This document shows, piece by piece, positions 1-5,407 of a DNA stretch of 5,407 nucleotides. Each line of letters begins with the position of its first letter. The first letter of the stretch is position 1. The notes under the pieces are model-generated. The model was not told the DNA's origin. It did no database searches and was given only the letters and a program-made list of their open reading frames with translations. Made by a program: the position numbers and the translations under genes. The DNA comes from an uncultured Phascolarctobacterium sp. GTDB taxonomy: Bacteria > Bacillota > Negativicutes > Acidaminococcales > Acidaminococcaceae. The stretch is from positions 1 through 5,407 of the forward strand of contig CAMFZA010000133.1 of NCBI GenBank assembly GCA_946002345.1, in the 5' to 3' direction.

Positions 1-989
1 ACGACTTTACTGCTCTTGAAAAGGAGCTGGGTATTAATTGCTTTGACATCATTACCAATTACAAGGCCGTAGCGAAAAAGGAAACACGCTTTAACAAAAA
101 TATTAGCGAAAAGGTGCAGGGCCTGAGCGAAAAGCTGGAGCAGGCAGCTACTGCGGAGGATTTTTATGAGCTGGTAACTGCTTTTTACGAGGCTTATGGT
201 GTGGGCAAGCTGGGTCTGAACAAGGCCTTTCGCATTGACCATAAGGGTAATCAGGTGGAGCTGGTGCCCATTTCCAACACGGAGCTCATTACCTTTGACG
301 ATTTGATTGGCTACGAGCGTCAAAAGCAAACACTGCGGGAGAACACGGAAGCCTTCGTTGAGGGCCGTCCTGCCAACAATGTGCTGCTCTTTGGTGACAG
401 CGGCACCGGTAAGTCCAGCAGCATTAAGGCTTTGATTAATCAATACTATGATCAGGGCCTGCGTATGATTGAAATTTATAAGCATCAATTTCAGGATTTG
501 TCCGCCATTATTGCCCAAATTAAAAGTCGCAATTATCGCTTTGTCATTTATATGGACGACCTTTCCTTTGAGGAATTTGAGACAGAATATAAATATTTAA
601 AGGCTATTATCGAGGGCGGTCTAGAGGTGCGTCCTAGCAATATTTTGATTTACGCTACCAGCAATCGTCGTCATTTGATTAACGAGACTTGGAAGGACCG
701 CAATGATGTAACTCATAACGAGGGCATTTACAAGTCCGACACCATGCAGGAGAAGCTGAGTCTTGTCAACCGCTTTGGCTGTACCATTTACTACGGTCAG
801 CCGGACCAAAAGGAATTCTACAATATCGTAGTAGAGCTGGCTCATAAGGCGGGGCTTGACATTAGCGATGAAGAGCTTTGTGCTGAAGCGAAGAAGTTTG
901 AACTGAATCATGGTGGCGTTTCCGGACGCACGGCCCAGCAATTTATCAACTATATGCAGGGTGTGAAGCTGCAAGAGAACATTGATTAA
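1..989 (+). CDS. DUF815-family P-loop (AAA-type) ATPase, 5' partial
   Basis: The frame is open from base 3, so 328 residues are visible and the start lies upstream. The GTG at 114 is an internal valine codon, not the start. A family match to DUF815 (an AAA-like ATP-binding family widespread in Firmicutes, cellular role unknown) rests on the Walker A GDSGTGKS (bases 393-416), Walker B FVIYMDD ending in two aspartates (555-560), the adjacent [20 protein letters not shown] segment, the sensor-1-like YATSNRRH with the polar Asn, an NRFG arginine (arginine-finger-like) and a C-terminal SGRTAQQF (sensor-2-like Arg). All key nucleotide-binding residues are intact, so it should bind and probably hydrolyse ATP in the cytoplasm. 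No membrane segment or signal peptide is visible. The visible N-terminal part is helical and charged. It ends in TAA, 45 bases before the next gene on the same strand, with no terminator between, which suggests co-transcription. Substrate or partner is unknown. Family assignment is confident; function is not. Confidence 0.9.
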   Translation, partial: DFTALEKELGINCFDIITNYKAVAKKETRFNKNISEKVQGLSEKLEQAATAEDFYELVTAFYEAYGVGKLGLNKAFRIDHKGNQVELVPISNTELITFDDLIGYERQKQTLRENTEAFVEGRPANNVLLFGDSGTGKSSSIKALINQYYDQGLRMIEIYKHQFQDLSAIIAQIKSRNYRFVIYMDDLSFEEFETEYKYLKAIIEGGLEVRPSNILIYATSNRRHLINETWKDRNDVTHNEGIYKSDTMQEKLSLVNRFGCTIYYGQPDQKEFYNIVVELAHKAGLDISDEELCAEAKKFELNHGGVSGRTAQQFINYMQGVKLQENID

Positions 990-1020
990 ATTAATTAATA
1001 CCTCCAATTGAGCAGGAAAT

Positions 1021-1026
1021 GAGGGA
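1021..1026 (+). promoter_or_regulatory. Ribosome binding site of the truncated symporter-like gene
   Basis: GAGGGA lies 8 bases before the ATG at 1035. It supports that start rather than the out-of-frame ATG at 1019 and shows that the gene is translated independently of the upstream stop at 989. Confidence 0.6.
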
Positions 1027-1034
1027 AGCTGGCG

Positions 1035-2210
1035 ATGCTATCGTTTATCTACAAAAAAATCAATGGGAAGGACTTTGTTCTTGACGCGAAGAATATCGAT
1101 ATTTTTTCTGAAGAACTGGAGCATTTACTAAGTAACGCACCCTTGCAGCACGAGGATTTGCTTAAGCTGCGGCTTTTAACAGAAACAGTACTGATAAACT
1201 GGATGATGTCCGTTGATGAGGGGACCAAGGTAAGTTTTCAAATCTATAAATTTATGGGGCGTACTCATTTAGAGCTTGCTATGGACGGCGAAGCCATCAA
1301 CCCCTTGGAAACCTTGGACGATTTCGATATGCCTACCCAGTTTGCAGAAATGATGCAGTCCTTCCAAAGTGATATAGGCATTACACCGGTCTATAGCTAT
1401 AGTCATGGTAGCAATATTGTTAAGTTTAAGCTTCCTGAAAAGGAGCTTTCTCCCTTGGCCAAAACTGGCATGGCTGTTGCCCTGTCCATAGGGACCTATG
1501 CAGTCTGCTCGTTGCTTCCTGGTGAGTGGGCCCAGTTTATTAGTAAGGAGATTTTTGAGCCTACTTTTAGTATGTTTATGGGCTTGATGTCCATGCTGGC
1601 AGCCGTCATGGTTTTTGCTTCGCTTGTTTCCAGCACTGTGGGTATGGGCGATAGAAAACTGCTGAATAAATATGGTAGGGGTGTGTTTCTTTATTATCAG
1701 CTGATGAATTTTAGCTTTACAGCTGTGGCGATTGTGGTTTGCAGTCTTTTGTTTGGCATTGTCTCGGGAAATAATGTTTTTAATGCTGCCTTGTTGGTAG
1801 AAGTATACAAAATTATTCTAGCCATCATACCTAATAATATTATTAAGCCTTTTTTAGATGGCAATACTTTGCAATTGCTGTTTATGGGAATTGCCTTTGG
1901 TTGTTTCTTGTTGACTTATAAGGATGAAACCGAGAGCTTGATCAAAACTATTTACCAATTCAATTTTACGATTACCAAGCTTTTAACCGTAGTGTGCAAC
2001 AAGATGCATTATGCTGTGTATCTTAGCTTAAGTATGATGCTTTTAAATGGCTCCTTGAGTAAGATTGTAAGTGCTGTCAATATTATCTTACTTTTTGCAG
2101 GAATCACTGCTACCTTAACGCTGTTGAGCATTGTCTGGATTAGCTGGAAATGCAAATATAATGCTTGGCAGATGCTAAAAAATATGGAGCCTTACCATTT
2201 TACGTGGTAG
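1035..2210 (+). CDS. HATPase-like domain fused to a C-terminally truncated SDF (dicarboxylate/glutamate:cation symporter) membrane domain
   Basis: 391 residues in two parts. Residues 1-138 are soluble and resemble the N-terminal half of histidine-kinase-type ATPase domains: a helix LRLLTETVLINW (45-56) has the N-box-like pattern Glu50...Asn55, followed by beta-rich segments, but clear G-boxes are not visible, so ATP binding is doubtful. Residues 141-371 are hydrophobic and align by eye with TM1-TM6 of the sodium:dicarboxylate symporter family: TM2 with LVSSTVGMGDRKLLNKYG at 197-214 (family: SLV.GIASLGD..KLGR.G), TM3 about 216-242, the IIPNNIIKPFLDGNTLQLLF block (264-283; family pattern P.N...A..GN.LQ), TM5 about 306-335 and TM6 about 343-371. 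The protein then ends at MEPYHFTW, about where re-entrant hairpin HP1 should start. HP1, TM7 (NMDGT-type motif), HP2 and TM8 are missing, so substrate and Na+ sites are absent. It is unlikely to be a normal transporter; it may be a membrane sensor or scaffold, or a decaying gene. Its 3' end overlaps the convergent acyltransferase by 11 bases. Confidence 0.7.
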   Translation: MLSFIYKKINGKDFVLDAKNIDIFSEELEHLLSNAPLQHEDLLKLRLLTETVLINWMMSVDEGTKVSFQIYKFMGRTHLELAMDGEAINPLETLDDFDMPTQFAEMMQSFQSDIGITPVYSYSHGSNIVKFKLPEKELSPLAKTGMAVALSIGTYAVCSLLPGEWAQFISKEIFEPTFSMFMGLMSMLAAVMVFASLVSSTVGMGDRKLLNKYGRGVFLYYQLMNFSFTAVAIVVCSLLFGIVSGNNVFNAALLVEVYKIILAIIPNNIIKPFLDGNTLQLLFMGIAFGCFLLTYKDETESLIKTIYQFNFTITKLLTVVCNKMHYAVYLSLSMMLLNGSLSKIVSAVNIILLFAGITATLTLLSIVWISWKCKYNAWQMLKNMEPYHFTW

Positions 2211-2226
2211 ATTTGACGCTTCCATA
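2177..2226 (-). terminator. Possible intrinsic terminator of the acyltransferase gene (nested hairpin plus T-run)
   Basis: Read on the minus strand, TATGGAAGC (2226-2218) can pair with GCTCCATA (2190-2183): 8 base pairs with one bulged A. Inside is a second stem, TACCA/TGGTA (2209-2205 with 2197-2193), and directly after the outer stem come six T (2182-2177). The acyltransferase stop codon (2202-2200) sits in the inner loop. The T-run follows only on the minus strand, so this fits termination of the acyltransferase, not of the plus-strand gene whose last codons it overlaps. The large internal loop makes it weaker than a textbook terminator. Confidence 0.45.
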
Positions 2227-3351
2227 AACGTAATTCGCCAGAGTCTGGGAGGGTTTTTCAAAAAGCTGATAAAAGGCCATGGCTAATAGATGGGTAATAA
2301 CCATGTAGATTATAAAGCAGAGGGCGAAGCTTAAGAGATGGTTGTGGGATAGAGACTGTAGCTGCAGATAGATGCTTTGGCTAAACCCAGCCAGCACCCA
2401 AATATGCACTAAAAGAACGGCAAAGGAATATTGGGCGTGGTGTACGAGGAAAGGCTTGGACAAGATGCCCTGCAGGAAAGAGTTAAACATTAGAGACAGG
2501 ATGAACAGGCCCGAGGCCACAGCGTAAGCATAAAAGGGGGTGATGGGGGCGGGGAACAGAAAATCAGGCAGGTAGCCAATAATGATGCTGAGCCCCAGTA
2601 AAAGACAGGATAAACAGCCCCTTTGGCATGGGGAAAGAGAAATTTGGGGGAACTTATGCACATAAAAATCGCCACAGACGATGCCTACGATAAAGGCTGC
2701 ATAGGTGGGATAGGCGAGCAGCAGGGGAATGCTGGCCAGATAGAGCCATTTGCGGAAGGGACTGCTGCCAAAGAGAGCTAGTAGTGCTAGCGTCAGCATG
2801 GAGCCTAAAAAGATGATGTACATGCACCACATTACTGTGAGAATGTCACTGCAGTTTTCAAAATAGCACTGGATAAAGGATTGATAGAGAAGGATGCAGG
2901 TGGTTACAGGCTTAGGCTCAATTGCTAAGCACCAAGGGGAATTTGTTAATGAGGCTAAGCTTTTGAAGTCTAGAAATCCCCAGGAGTGGAGCAAGGAAGT
3001 GCCCAAAATAGCTACTCCTACCGGAAGCAGAAAGCGAAAATAACGCTTGATGGCCTGGCGCTGCAGTGATGGGTAAGGCTGTTGGGAACGATAAAAGGCA
3101 ATGGTAGGTAAAAGTGCTACCAGAGCGAAGAAGACATGCAGGGGAAAGGGCGAATTGGTATAGATGGAATAGGGCAGCCCCGCAAAAAAGGCCGGAATCC
3201 GTTCCTCTGGCTGGTAAGTGGAGCCATAGCCAATAAAGCCCACCGGGAAATAGGCAATGGCAAAGTGAATCAGCATAATCATGTAGCACATAATCAGCTT
3301 GAGCCCATCAATATATTGAATGTGTGCAGCTGCTTTAGCGGGGTTGGGCAT
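2200..3351 (-). CDS. Acyltransferase family 3 integral membrane protein
   Basis: 383 residues, complete, about the usual length for the Acyltransferase_3 family (PF01757), whose members transfer acetyl or other acyl groups to sugars, glycans or antibiotics at the cytoplasmic membrane. Evidence: the N-terminal YIDGLKLIMCYMIMLIHF (residues 13-30), matching the family start with the conserved TM1 histidine (His29), about ten hydrophobic helices, the basic RQAIKRYFRFLLP segment (98-110) matching the conserved arginine loop before TM3, LTVMWCMYIIFLGSM (171-185; family pattern LWFL...F), LVHHAQYSFAVLLVHIWVL (302-320; family pattern SY.IYL.H) and the terminal FEKPSQTL. The acceptor cannot be predicted: there is no glycosyltransferase or capsule gene next to it. 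The start ATG (3351-3349) is set by a good ribosome binding site. It is a single-gene unit, transcribed divergently from the secreted-protein gene and convergently with the symporter-like gene. Confidence 0.88.
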   Translation of the reverse strand: MPNPAKAAAHIQYIDGLKLIMCYMIMLIHFAIAYFPVGFIGYGSTYQPEERIPAFFAGLPYSIYTNSPFPLHVFFALVALLPTIAFYRSQQPYPSLQRQAIKRYFRFLLPVGVAILGTSLLHSWGFLDFKSLASLTNSPWCLAIEPKPVTTCILLYQSFIQCYFENCSDILTVMWCMYIIFLGSMLTLALLALFGSSPFRKWLYLASIPLLLAYPTYAAFIVGIVCGDFYVHKFPQISLSPCQRGCLSCLLLGLSIIIGYLPDFLFPAPITPFYAYAVASGLFILSLMFNSFLQGILSKPFLVHHAQYSFAVLLVHIWVLAGFSQSIYLQLQSLSHNHLLSFALCFIIYMVITHLLAMAFYQLFEKPSQTLANYVYGSVKSTT

Positions 3352-3357
3352 TCAAAA

Positions 3358-3364
3358 TCACCTC
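3358..3364 (-). promoter_or_regulatory. Ribosome binding site of the acyltransferase gene
   Basis: On the minus strand GAGGTGA lies 6 bases before the ATG (3351-3349), fixing the start. A TAAAAT at 3380-3375 on the same strand could be its -10 box, but no convincing -35 element or TGn extension accompanies it, so I do not call a promoter. Confidence 0.65.
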
Positions 3365-3424
3365 AAATGTGTTTATTTTACAGGCTTTATTCTCTGCATT
3401 TGTGGAAAAATCCTGCTTCTACTC

Positions 3425-3453
3425 TGTTCATTATCCACTGTTTATGCTAAAAT
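3425..3453 (+). promoter_or_regulatory. Predicted sigma-A-type promoter (extended -10) for the secreted-protein gene
   Basis: TGCTAAAAT (3445-3453) is an extended -10 (TGn plus TAAAAT). At the optimal 17-base spacing is TGTTCA (3425-3430), a weak -35 that matches TTGACA at three of six positions; the TG extension would compensate. The start of transcription would be near 3460, giving a leader of about 30 bases. The 13-base core is nearly identical to that of the promoter before the AGCS gene. Confidence 0.6.
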
Positions 3454-3477
3454 ATAGCTATCTTTGATTTGTAAATG

Positions 3478-3483
3478 AGGAGG
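3478..3483 (+). promoter_or_regulatory. Ribosome binding site deciding the start of the secreted-protein gene
   Basis: AGGAGG lies 9 bases before the ATG at 3493. The in-frame ATG at 3475 overlaps this Shine-Dalgarno sequence and has no such site of its own; it would also add six residues (MRRTYF) in front of an otherwise standard signal peptide. The start at 3493 is therefore preferred. Confidence 0.8.
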
Positions 3484-3492
3484 ACTTATTTT

Positions 3493-4041
3493 ATGAAAAA
3501 AGTATTGCGTTATCTTGTGATGACCGTATTGGCTATTTGCTTGACCATTCCCTGCTTGAATGCAGCCGAAGCAGCAACGGTGGCTTTGTTACCGCTAGTG
3601 AACAATGTGGCAGGCGATGAGCTGGCTAACCAGGTGTACTACAACAATGCTATCAAAGCCCTAAAGTCCATGCCTGGCTTTGTCATTGTGGAAAACAATC
3701 AATTGAATGCCGCCATCGATAATGCCAAATTAGACACTGCTGGCTTAAACAAAAATACCTTGGAAAAGATTGCCAAGGAAGGCAATGTAGATATTGTTTT
3801 TGGCATGCAGCTGGATAAGTTGGGTAAGAAGCCCATGAATCGTGTGGGTGAACGCATGTTGAAGCTGGTTTTGGAGGGTCAGGCAGTGGCCTATAATAGC
3901 CTTAATGGTGTATATTATAGCCATAAAGTTCGTGGCGACAAGGAAATCGATGAAACCTTGACCTCTCGTTGGGATTGGCCCCATGAGGAATTTGGCCGCG
4001 CTGTACGCCAGGAAATGAGCCGCGCTCTGCGTGCCAAATAA
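3493..4041 (+). CDS. Secreted small protein with TolB_N/CsgG-like fold signature, function unknown
   Basis: 182 residues from the ATG at 3493. Residues 1-27 form a signal peptide: MKK, a hydrophobic core about 4-20, and a signal peptidase I site after AEA27 (or NAA25). Cys16 and Cys21 do not sit in a proper lipobox (the residues before them are Ile and Pro), so it is probably soluble and exported rather than a lipoprotein. The mature part begins with a beta strand VALLPLVNN (30-38), then a helix, a FVIVENNQL strand (63-71), a helical stretch with EKIAKEGNVD, and IVFGMQL (101-107). This order (VA.LP..N, then F.VVE...L, then A.....D.V..G.L) is the one seen in TolB N-terminal, CsgG-like and LpoB-like domains that make envelope protein contacts. 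A C-terminal part (about 115-182) carries a TSRWDWPHEEF segment and a helix rich in Arg/Ala. No beta-propeller or OmpA-like domain follows. It has its own promoter and terminator, so it is monocistronic. The function is unknown; an envelope location is inferred. Confidence 0.75.
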   Translation: MKKVLRYLVMTVLAICLTIPCLNAAEAATVALLPLVNNVAGDELANQVYYNNAIKALKSMPGFVIVENNQLNAAIDNAKLDTAGLNKNTLEKIAKEGNVDIVFGMQLDKLGKKPMNRVGERMLKLVLEGQAVAYNSLNGVYYSHKVRGDKEIDETLTSRWDWPHEEFGRAVRQEMSRALRAK

Positions 4042-4077
4042 GGATTACTCGCTTTTTAAGTAAATACTGCGCTTGGA

Positions 4078-4112
4078 GGAGACTATCTAACTTGGTAGTC
4101 TCCCTTTTGTTT
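4078..4112 (+). terminator. Intrinsic terminator after the secreted-protein gene
   Basis: GGAGACTATC (4078-4087) pairs with GGTAGTCTCC (4094-4103): ten pairs including one T-G wobble, a six-base loop TAACTT, then CTTTTGTTT. It lies 36 bases after the stop codon. The stem is GC-rich at its base and the T-tract is on the plus strand, so termination of the upstream gene is well supported. Confidence 0.85.
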
Positions 4113-4190
4113 GCAGGATTTGAAGCACATTTATCCCTCGTGGGTGACTTGTATATTACAAAATTGCAGGCTAATCATAGAGGGAACTTG

Positions 4191-4220
4191 TTTCTTTAGA
4201 GGATAAAAATATGCTATAAT
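4191..4220 (+). promoter_or_regulatory. Predicted sigma-A-type promoter (extended -10) for the AGCS symporter gene
   Basis: TGCTATAAT (4212-4220) is a perfect TATAAT with a TGn extension. The best -35 at an acceptable distance is the poor TTTCTT (4191-4196, 18-base spacing); TTGTTT at 4188 is too far away. Transcription would start near 4227, about 28 bases before the ATG. The stretch 4113-4190 between the preceding terminator and this promoter holds nothing else I can support. Confidence 0.65.
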
Positions 4221-4243
4221 ATCAAGTAACATGCTATATCAAG
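4211..4243 (+). repeat. Imperfect direct repeat across the -10 box and leader of the AGCS gene
   Basis: ATGCTATAATATCAAG (4211-4226) is followed after four bases by ATGCTATATCAAG (4231-4243), identical except for three bases missing from the second copy. The copies start 20 bases apart, about two helical turns. The first contains the -10 box and the second runs into the ribosome binding site. It may be an operator for a repressor, or a chance or slippage duplication in AT-rich DNA. Confidence 0.45.
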
Positions 4244-4254
4244 GAGGTCTTGTG

Positions 4255-5407
4255 ATGTTTGCAAGTATTGTTGGGGCTATTAGTAATTTTATGTACAGCT
4301 ATCTGCTGATTGTGATGTTGGTAGCGGTGGGCTTGTACTACACCTTGCGTACTCGTTTAGTGCAGCTGCGTATGTTTAGGGAGACCATTAGGGTTATTTT
4401 GGAAAAGCCGGAGGGCAAGGATGCCGTTTCATCTTTCCAGGCCTTGATGGTTTCCACTGCCTCCCGTGTAGGTACAGGCAATATTATTGGTATTTCTACT
4501 GCCATTTGCTTAGGTGGCTATGGGGCAGTGTTCTGGATGTGGGTGATTGCCTTAGTAGGCGGTGCTTCTGCTTTTATCGAAAGCACGCTGGCCCAGATTT
4601 ACAAAAAGCGCGGAGAGCACGGCAGCTATGGTGGTCCGGCTTACTATATTGAGGCTGCTTTGGGTAGCAGAGCGTTGGCTGTTCTTTTCAGCATCGCTTT
4701 GATTGCTACCTATGGCGTGGGCTTTAATATGCTTTGCGCATATAATCTGCAATCCACCTTTATTGCTTATTCCTTCTACAATCCCACCACCACTCCTTGG
4801 GTAATTGGTGCCGTGTTGGCTGTGCTGGTAGGATATTGTCTCTTTGGCGGCGGACGTCGCGTGATTGCAGCCACCTCTACCTTGGTACCCATCATGGGCG
4901 TCATTTATATTTCTGTAGCCTTCGTGCTGACACTGCTTAATATCGGTCAGCTGCCTACAGTTGTGGGCAAAATCTTTAGCCAAGCCTTTGATTTTCAAGC
5001 TATCTTCTCTGGCTTTGCTGGTTCCTGCGTAATGTTTGGCATCAAGCGTGGCCTGTACTCCAATGAGGCCGGCGTGGGCTCTGCGCCTAACGCTGCCGCT
5101 GCAGCAGATGTATCCCATCCTGTAAAGCAGGGCTTGGTACAAATGCTGTCCGTATTCATCGACACTCTGCTTATCTGTACTGCTACTGCCTTCATGTGCA
5201 TGACCTCCGGTGTGGAGCCTGTGAAGGAGCTGGCTGGTGCGCCCTATGTACAGACCGCTTTGGCTACTTCCATGGGCGGTGTAGCTAAGGTGTTTATCAC
5301 CGTATCCATGGTGCTGTTTGCCTTCACCACTTTGCTGGGCAATTTGTACTATGTTGACAACTGCTTTGCCTACATTATGAAGGCTGTGCCCGGGCCCACC
5401 TTTAATA
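4255..5407 (+). CDS. Alanine/glycine:cation symporter (AGCS family), 3' partial
   Basis: An open frame from ATG 4255 to the window edge gives 384 residues; the family is usually about 450-490, so perhaps the last 70-100 are missing. The start is set by AAGGAGGT (4241-4248), 7 bases upstream from the end of AGGAGG; the GTG directly before is too close. AGCS proteins are inner-membrane carriers that import alanine, glycine or related amino acids with Na+ (or H+). Signatures: SFQALMVSTASRVGTGNIIG (residues 60-79; the family GTGNI.GV motif), AVFWMWVIALVGG (91-103), GGPAYYI (126-132), GIKRGLYSNEAGVGSAP (262-278; the family RG.FSNEAG.GSAP), then HPVKQG (288-293), FIDT..IC.ATA (301-312) and GNLYYVDN (362-369). 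About nine hydrophobic helices are visible. The segment FNMLCAYNLQ (157-166) differs from the more usual FN..QAN..; this could affect specificity. It has its own promoter after an upstream terminator, so it is the first gene of its unit. Confidence 0.93.
   Translation, partial: MFASIVGAISNFMYSYLLIVMLVAVGLYYTLRTRLVQLRMFRETIRVILEKPEGKDAVSSFQALMVSTASRVGTGNIIGISTAICLGGYGAVFWMWVIALVGGASAFIESTLAQIYKKRGEHGSYGGPAYYIEAALGSRALAVLFSIALIATYGVGFNMLCAYNLQSTFIAYSFYNPTTTPWVIGAVLAVLVGYCLFGGGRRVIAATSTLVPIMGVIYISVAFVLTLLNIGQLPTVVGKIFSQAFDFQAIFSGFAGSCVMFGIKRGLYSNEAGVGSAPNAAAAADVSHPVKQGLVQMLSVFIDTLLICTATAFMCMTSGVEPVKELAGAPYVQTALATSMGGVAKVFITVSMVLFAFTTLLGNLYYVDNCFAYIMKAVPGPTFN

Noticed and set aside
114..116. GTG as a possible start of the DUF815 gene
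   Set aside because: The frame stays open to the window start with charged, helical sequence in keeping with the family, and no ribosome binding site is properly placed before the GTG.
621..1007. Minus-strand open frame opposite the DUF815 gene
   Set aside because: The plus strand carries conserved ATPase motifs throughout; the minus-strand product has no recognisable features.
1832..1845. Perfect 14-base palindrome TAATAATATTATTA
   Set aside because: It lies inside the coding sequence and encodes the conserved-looking PNNII stretch; Asn/Ile codons make such AT palindromes easily by chance.
2211..3351. Missing C-terminal half of the symporter hidden downstream by frameshift
   Set aside because: The region downstream is occupied by an intact minus-strand acyltransferase, and no plus-strand stretch there reads like HP1-TM7-HP2-TM8, so a simple frameshift or nonsense mutation does not explain the truncation.
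3136..3450. Plus-strand open frame running into the divergent intergenic region
   Set aside because: It overlaps the start of the acyltransferase gene on the other strand, has no good ribosome binding site and its product resembles nothing; shadow frame.
4134..4185. Inverted repeat TCCCTC/GAGGGA upstream of the AGCS promoter
   Set aside because: Only six bases with a 40-base gap, upstream of the predicted transcription start; not distinguishable from chance and not a riboswitch-like structure.
4552..5142. Long minus-strand open frame (196 codons) opposite the AGCS gene
   Set aside because: Its product is low-complexity and unlike any family, and the opposite strand encodes a clear AGCS protein with all its motifs; it is a shadow frame.

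Overview
The window looks like ordinary chromosome from a low-to-mid GC Firmicute. I lean towards the Negativicutes (Selenomonadales, Acidaminococcales or Veillonellales-like). That is inference from the gene types (DUF815 ATPase, histidine-kinase-like domain fused to a dicarboxylate-symporter membrane part, AGCS symporter, small TolB_N/CsgG-like exported protein), strong AGGAGG ribosome binding sites and sigma-A-type extended -10 promoters. No marker gene fixes the taxon. There is no rRNA, tRNA, CRISPR array, insertion sequence or phage gene.

Layout: (1) 1-989, plus strand: 3' part of a DUF815-family P-loop ATPase whose start lies before the window. (2) 1035-2210, plus strand, 45 bases further on and probably co-transcribed: a two-part membrane protein with a degenerate histidine-kinase-type ATPase-like domain followed by only the first six transmembrane helices of a glutamate/dicarboxylate symporter (SDF family). 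The re-entrant hairpins and TM7-TM8 that carry the substrate and sodium sites are absent. (3) 2200-3351, minus strand: a complete acyltransferase-3 family integral membrane protein, converging on and overlapping gene 2 by 11 bases. A nested hairpin plus T-run that could terminate the acyltransferase transcript lies across the overlap. (4) A 141-base divergent intergenic region (3352-3492) with a good promoter for the next gene. (5) 3493-4041, plus strand: a secreted small protein with a TolB_N/CsgG-like fold signature, followed by a strong intrinsic terminator. (6) 4042-4254: terminator, promoter and an imperfect direct repeat. (7) 4255 to the window end, plus strand: an AGCS family alanine/glycine:sodium symporter, cut off by the window edge.

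The genes do not form one obvious pathway. Genes 1 and 2 may be an operon; genes 3, 4 and 5 appear to be separate units with their own signals. The point most worth a second look is gene 2, a regulatory-type domain joined to what appears to be a halved transporter that stops where the transport core should begin, beside the convergent overlap with the acyltransferase. I see no clear evidence of a wholly new multi-gene system.
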